DNA from: Dastarcus helophoroides
Lineage: Eukaryota; Arthropoda; Insecta; Coleoptera; Bothrideridae
DNA: 64,000 nucleotides
Direction: 5' to 3'
Assembly (NCBI GenBank): GCA_028583605.1
Contig: CM053331.1
Location: forward strand, 30,936,177-31,000,176
Below, in pieces: positions 57,813-64,000 of the stretch. Both the position numbers and the translations under genes were made by a program. The notes below the pieces were generated by a model that was not told where the DNA came from, made no database searches, and saw only the letters and a program-made list of their open reading frames with translations. Every line of letters begins with the position of its first letter. Positions within the stretch are counted from its first letter, which is position 1.

Positions 57813-60100
57813 TATTGCAAAGTATTTAAAAACAAGTTTTTACTTTCTACTTACACAAGAGTGTCTTGCTGTGATAAAAACTTGTTATTAAAGTGGACAA
57901 TGATAAATATATTTGCAGCGAGTTTTCAAGATTTTCTACAAATAAATCGTTAAATATAATTGCACCAGAAAAAAGATTAAATATTCTCACCGTCTAAAAG
58001 GAAGTTATCTAAAGTAGCCAAGAGAACCAGTTAGAGTTAATTTTATTTTCAGAGAAAATACCAGAAAGAAACTTTGCTTCTATATAGCCCGAGTTCCTCA
58101 CAAACGGAGTATTACTTTTTTTGTTCTAGTACAACCTAGGAGAAAATTGGCTTAAAATATTTTATTTAGCGCGATATTCTTTTGCAGCTCTAATTATAAT
58201 CTAGAAGTAAAATGCGGAAAATTGTAAAATATTTTGCAAATCGGACGCTCTTAGAACTTAAAACCTTGTAGATGAATATTTAGTTACAAAATGAAAAATG
58301 AACTGGAGGAAACCGAATGAGGATATCATGACGCATTTTATATTATTATTAATATTTCATGACTTGTTCCTTTCTCGACATATATTTAACCGATGTCTGG
58401 TCCTCTCACGGGTTTAAATATAATTATGAAGGTGAAGGGCCGTCTAACAGGCTATTCTCGACTTGCCTCGGGGACACATAAGGCCACGCCATAATGGCGG
58501 TTCGCGACATTAATCACATCCTGTCGGAAATCCAAGCCTCTTTACTTCATACGAAAAGCAGCTTTTACCTTAACCGAGTTCCGTTAATTACGACACAACA
58601 CCATACGCACTTGTGCTAAACACCCTCCCTGCTAAATCTCCCGTTAATCCACTTTTTATTAATATTGTGTTGAGTTTAGGGGGAATTAGCTGCACAATTT
58701 CCTGGAGACTCGAGACTACTATTTATGTACGAATATTACAATTTAGTGATATATCTCGGGGTATTAAAGGATGGAGCACTTTGGTCATTAAGCACTTTAA
58801 AATTTTGGCGTCTTATCCCTGTGGTGTAATTGTAAAGTTAACATTGTATTAATATAAGGTTTTAACACTGGTCGAAATAAAAAAGGAGATGAATCATTTT
58901 GAAATATATGTAAGAAACTAGCCGTTAGTCGTGTAATTAGATAAATAATTGTTTTTGTACAGAATTTTAACATGTCATTTCACCTCCTGACGGGCTGATT
59001 TTCTAAAAATATTTTTCTCTTGCAAGCGGCCCGATGATCGCCCTCACCAGTAAATAAACTATGATTTAAATAGTGCATTGATTTATTAGCGGTCAGTATT
59101 ATATTGTAAAATATGCATGAACGCTTAATAAATCAAACCAAAACGCTAGTTAAAAAAATACAGAAATTGAACTACGTAATCAGCAGTTTACTAATTAAAA
59201 GATATACACATCAGGAAAGTCAAACACTGTCCATAGGGAGAATGTTAATGAGAGATTTAATATTGAGAGCTAATAGTGGGATAGATGGGCGGCGCCTTGT
59301 ATTCTCCTACACCGGTGTAAACAATTCAACGCAGAGCGCAGCGATCAGTGCTGGTGGAGATTTCAGTAGTACATCATAGCTTCTAACGTGTTTTATTACG
59401 GGATTACTACTGGCAGGAAACAATTTTATTAAAATGTGCGTACCACATGCTATTTGTTCTTTTAGTCCGTTGATTTAATCAAAGTCTGAGGCAAAATAAA
59501 ACTGATATTCTTTGATAACCAAAATAAATACACGAGATTTCTTAAACAAAATCAATAATAATTCTAATGAAGAATATAACATAACATTTTTTTAAACATT
59601 ACAATATAAGGAGCTCAAATAGGCCGCCAGATTGTGCTAAACAATATTCCAGTTCGTTCTAAAACTCTCGACAAGTTTTTTCTAACATATAAACTGGAAG
59701 AGACGAGCATGCTGCGTCAAAGTAGGGGAATACGTTCAGCGGCCGTAGAAAACTATGGAAGGGACAATTCTTAGCGTTTTACATGGACAATGAAAATTTT
59801 TCCTTATCTGTATATTGGTTTTTTATTAGTTATCAGTTAGTGATTTAACAAATATTCGCATTTGCAAAAAATTATTCGAATATATTGTAAATGTTTTTGG
59901 CAATAACACGGGTCATTATTGGTGAAATAAAAATGCATTCGCTAAGCAAGCAGAGCTGGGCAGTAATCATTACAACATTTTGGAATAAACTCGGAATTCA
60001 GAAAAGTGTCAAAAAACTTTCAGAAAAAGTCGATATTGATGACGAAAGGTCGAAACGAAGAAAAGTAGTTAAAGTTACATAAAATCGAATTTTTTGAAAA

Positions 60101-61660
60101 AAAAGTAAAAATTGGAAAGCTAGGACTTTGAGAAATAGTCGAAATTTTGAACAAAGGTCTAAATTTTCAAAAAAGGTGCAAATGTTTAAAATAAGATCAA
60201 AATTAAAAGAATCAAATTACCAAAATAAAAATAAAAGTTTAAACTCGAAATTTTGAGCAAAGTTCAAAATTTTGTGTCACAATTTGGTCAAATTAACAAA
60301 AAAAGTCTAAATTTTCAAAAAAAAAATTGAAATTCTGAAAAATGTCGAAATTTTGGAAATTTTGGAAAAAAAGCGAAATTACGAAAAAGTTAAAATTTTA
60401 AATAGGTCCAATTTTGTTAAATCTGGACGTCTAAATAAATTGGAAAATTTGAAATTCGAAATTTTTAAAGTATAATGCAAAAATTCGATATTCTCATTCA
60501 TTTTTTGTTTGATATTCTCGTTCATGTTTTATTGGCTTTTATTATTATTGAGTCAAAAGCAGCGATTGACAAACAAGGGTCCCACGTAATTACTCCTTGG
60601 GGTGATCTATAAGAGATTGCCAATCCTTAACAGAAGGCTACAGAGAATCTAGAATTATGGAAGGAGTAACTGGCGAAAATTAAAGCCATTAAAACATGAA
60701 TCAAATATTTTCAAAAAAAATCGAAGTAAGATTTTTCAAAAATGTCATTCAAGAAGCAGCGTGTGTTGTGTTTTTTAAAATTTCTTAGTTTCAGGGGACA
60801 AGTTCTGTATCTCAATTTTTGAAGATAACCAAGGACCAGTCCAGTCCACCAAAAAAAATTCAAAGGTATAAATCTAGAGAAAAACTAAAAATTCTCCAAA
60901 ATATTCAAATTTTTAAAAACAATTTTAAAAAATCTATAAATTTTCGGTGAGAAGGGAAATTAAAAAACAAAAGGTGAAATATTCAAAAGTTAGTCAAACA
61001 TTTTAAAAAAGTCGAAATTTTTCAAAAAATTCAACACTTCGAGCTAAAGTCAATATATTCAAAAATTAATCTAAATTTTGAAAAGAAATCGGAGTTCAAA
61101 AATGTTGAAATTTGGAAAAAAGCCAAAAAAGGTTCAATTTTTCAAAATTAGGTTATTATTTCGAGAAAAATTCGAAAGTTCGTCAGTCAATATTTTTAAA
61201 CAAAAGTTAACATTCCAAGAAAAGTCGAAATTCCTAGAAAAGTGAATATTTTCAAATGTCAAAATTTTCAAAAAGTCGAAATTTAGAAAATAAGTTAAAA
61301 TTTAAAAAAGTGGAATTGTTTAATAAAAATTGACCTCTTTAAAAACAGTTGGAATTTCCAAAAGGTCAATATTGTAAAACATAAGTTGAAATTTTTAATG
61401 GAAGCCAGTAATTTAAAAAACAAATTTTCAAAAAAGTTGAAATATTCAGAAGTCGATATTTTTTACTAAAAAAAGTCGGAATGTCTAAAAGTGATCGACA
61501 TTTTAGAAAAAAAGAGAAAAGGCGAAATTAAAAATAAAGGGTAATAATTTGAACAGTCGAGATTTTCAAAAAAGTCGGAATTACTAAACCCAAATTTTGA
61601 AGAACAAGTCAAAATTTACATTAAACAAAATCGATTATTTTTTTGTAAAATTTAAAGGTA
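60101..61660. repeat. A-rich quasi-repeat tract
   Basis: Dense AAAAAGTCGAAATTTT / TTTCAAAAAAGTTGAAAT words with A-rich plus strand, the complement polarity of 46,750-55,900. Contains half of a fold-back element. No coding signal. Confidence 0.6.
60761..60851. mobile_element. Fold-back element, copy I (right outer half only)
   Basis: tgtgttgtgttttttaaaat ttcttagtttcaggggacaa leads to gataaccaaggaccagtcca. The left arm and the hammerhead-like centre are absent. Confidence 0.8.
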
Positions 61661-62470
61661 ATTAAAAATGTAGTTAACTTGTAATTAATTCCTTTTTCTA
61701 AGTAATGGGTAATAGCTTTAAATTTGCAATGTTTGAATTGGAAGGGCCACCTAAAGCGAAATTACGTACAAAGAACTAATCTATATTTAACAGCTTGGAG
61801 AATGTGATCATATAAGCTGGATCGAGCCGAAAATAAAACCCCAAATAACGAATTAAAGCTCTAGATTTTCTATACTTAAAGTACGAATTTTATTTCTCTG
61901 GATTGGAGATATCAAGTGCTTTCATGTAATCGATTAGCAGCCGTGGAATTGAGTCCACTTCCAAAACTTAAAATGCGGTGTGTACACTTTAAAGTAATGC
62001 AATGCGTTATCTGGTTGCCATTCAATTTCCATTTTAACAATTGTGTAGGAATCCATAGGCCAAGTGAACAAAAAAATGATCCTTTCAAGAGAAAAATTTT
62101 TTAAAGTTCTCTAGCCTGGTTTTTTGAGCTAAACATTTTTCTAAAAACTTTTATCTTGGGCTTTCACTATTTTTTTCTCTAATTTGATTTTAATCTCAAA
62201 ATTTTAATTTTGATTTTGGGATATCAATTTTTTTACGAGAATTTGTATACAAATTAAACTTTTTCGAAATTTTGGCCATTTTTCTAATAATTGTAAATTG
62301 TAAAGTCAACAAGTTATTTACTAAGATTTTTTCAATAATATTAACTGCTTGGAAGATATTTCCAACACACCGATTTTTGTTATATTTAACCTTATATAAA
62401 ATTGTTAACACAGTGAAATTCAACCGAAAATATAGTCTAATGGGTGCTTAAAAAATAGTCAAATTCAAGT
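61661..62470. other. Unique AT-rich DNA, nothing recognised
   Basis: No repeat family or domain was recognised. ORFs of 62 and 75 codons are AT-driven and unsupported. Confidence 0.5.
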
Positions 62471-62534
62471 AAAAATTTCATTAGAATTGGCTCAGTCGTT
62501 TCTGAGATTAGCCCGGACAAAGAGACAGACAAAC

Positions 62535-62917
<383 letters not shown>

Positions 62918-63894
62918 TCAAGTCAATCACAAAAGCGGTTAAATCGATTTTGATGAAATTTTCACCTAAATATACAATGTTAGCTTTATAAAAATATATT
63001 ATTTTGAAGTCACTTAGAGTTTCAATTTTATTAATATTATATAAAAGAAGATAAGGCTACAAACTTGATTACCCTACTCCAATTTAATGGAGTGCATTAT
63101 AATTTAGTATCACGTCCACATATTTTGTTTCTTCATTCCCGCAAATATAAACTATATTAACTATTTTATAAGACTGAAAAACCACGGTATTGTTAACAGC
63201 TTTAGTTTAGTAATTGTGCCGGTTAAAACCCGCTTTTTTGCAATCTCTTTCTACAAAAGGTTATAGTCTCTGTAATGTTTGCACAGTGGTCGTTAAGGCG
63301 CTTTAATCTCCACCTTTTCCCCTGCGAATGAAAGCCATTAGCAATATTTGTGAGGCAAACGAGAAATAAAAAAGAAAGGGATTAAATAATCTACGTGTGA
63401 GGGCGCATCAGGTACTATAGGTGCCAGCTGATGGACGATCGAACGATCGACCTCAATAATAGCTACATCAAAGGATATCCCGGGTCCGTACTCGTGATGG
63501 GGTAAATTGCATAACGTAGAAGGGAAGTCTGGAAATTCGAGTAAAAGGAGATACATGTGTTACGTTCACATTCACTACTTCCTACCCAATTAGGTGTGTA
63601 TGCTTGGTAATTTTATGAGTCATTGCTTACTTTCAATATATTTTGATTCGTCATTTTCGATTTTTTAATTGACATATACGTATGTTTAAAAGGTCTGAAA
63701 TGTTGTAAATATTTCAGTGACCAATGAATATATATTTTTTAAAATAGGCACGTCTGTGCATGTTGGAGGACAAAATCGTATTTTGACTTTTTGGGAAGGA
63801 AATTAAAAACTTGTAAACAACCGTTTATTACAAAAATATCAAACTGTAACATTTGAAAAGACAAAGTAAAATCTATACATTTAACCATCAATGT
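62918..63894. other. Unique DNA, nothing recognised
   Basis: The first 70 bases (aatcgattttgatgaaattt) resemble sequence next to CAGA-tailed repeats. The rest shows no recognised feature; a 72-codon minus ORF at 63,338-63,556 has no domain. Confidence 0.4.
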
Positions 63895-64000
63895 TAACGT
63901 TAGCTAGCCGCGCCCATACGTCTCCCATGAATCACCCCGAATGAATGCCTCAACCCAGCCGCCGCATTTCGGTTCATCGCAAGCACTTTTTCCCTCAGCA
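63895..64000. other. GC-richer patch at the window edge, possible partial coding or element end
   Basis: The composition changes sharply here. On the minus strand two frames are open to the edge for about 30 residues each; one reads DEPKCGGWVEAFIRGDSWET. It is too short to identify and could be an exon, a conserved element or a transposon end that continues beyond the window. Confidence 0.2.

Larger units (their letters stand above)
56216..60100. other. Mostly unique DNA, no firmly supported gene
   Basis: No mobile-element family was recognised. Higher-complexity patches lie at 58,430-58,620 and 59,240-59,390; the second contains an 88-codon ORF (59,113-59,379) without a domain. The ORF at 57,324-57,725 is listed separately. 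Confidence 0.4.

Overview
The window looks like transposon-filled, AT-rich intergenic or intronic DNA from an arthropod, most likely an insect. I infer this from an intact endonuclease/RT/RNase H LINE whose ORF1 carries a DUF4780-like domain (a type I know from insect elements), from LTRs with an insect-style TATA plus TCAGT start region, and from several decayed RTE-like LINE pieces. I found no host protein-coding gene, tRNA or rRNA that I can defend. The only intact coding sequences are the two ORFs of one retrotransposon.

Layout. 1-3,900: mostly unique DNA with one solo LTR directly abutted by a 1.37-kb long-inverted-repeat element flanked by TA. 3,930-8,700: low-complexity quasi-repeat DNA (variants of AAAATTTCGAAAA and its complement) carrying a 167-bp tandem duplication, two fold-back elements, a solo LTR, a 17-bp perfect inverted repeat and a 692-bp terminal-inverted-repeat element. 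8,700-11,280: mostly unique. 11,285-14,960: a satellite of about 12 monomers of about 302 bp. 14,960-19,830: unique AT-rich DNA. 19,830-23,520: a fold-back copy and two decayed non-LTR RT pseudogenes. 24,834: a solo LTR. 27,640-29,750: a third RT pseudogene with a GAA-rich tail. 29,850-31,540: a small TIR element and two fold-back copies. 31,540-36,950: quasi-repeat DNA with GA and TA microsatellites and two more fold-back copies.

36,962-42,201 (minus strand): a complete, apparently young LINE with a perfect 13-bp target-site duplication, a three-fold 7-bp tail, ORF1 (388 codons) and ORF2 (endonuclease, RT, RNase H, C-terminal CCHC-like motif). Its two ORFs sit in different frames, separated by a hairpin and a six-codon mini-ORF that ends two bases before the ORF2 ATG. 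42,215-46,377: quasi-repeat then unique DNA. 46,378-56,215: two solo LTRs, tandemly duplicated quasi-repeat blocks, a long near-perfect 189-bp-arm hairpin, and a roughly 3-kb tandem segmental duplication whose copies differ by insertions, giving empty sites for one LTR and one fold-back element. 56,216-60,100: mostly unique, with one 133-codon ORF of uncertain meaning. 60,100-61,660: quasi-repeat. 62,535-62,917: a 383-bp TCTG microsatellite seeded beside a short GACAGACA tail. The right edge is a GC-richer patch that could be the start of something not contained here.

The most unusual material is (i) the fold-back family of nine copies, each able to encode a small hammerhead-like stem with a compensatory base-pair change between copies, (ii) five same-orientation solo LTRs at ATAT targets, (iii) the ORF1/ORF2 junction of the intact LINE, and (iv) the hierarchical 302-bp satellite. 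All identifications are from reading the sequence; no database search was possible.
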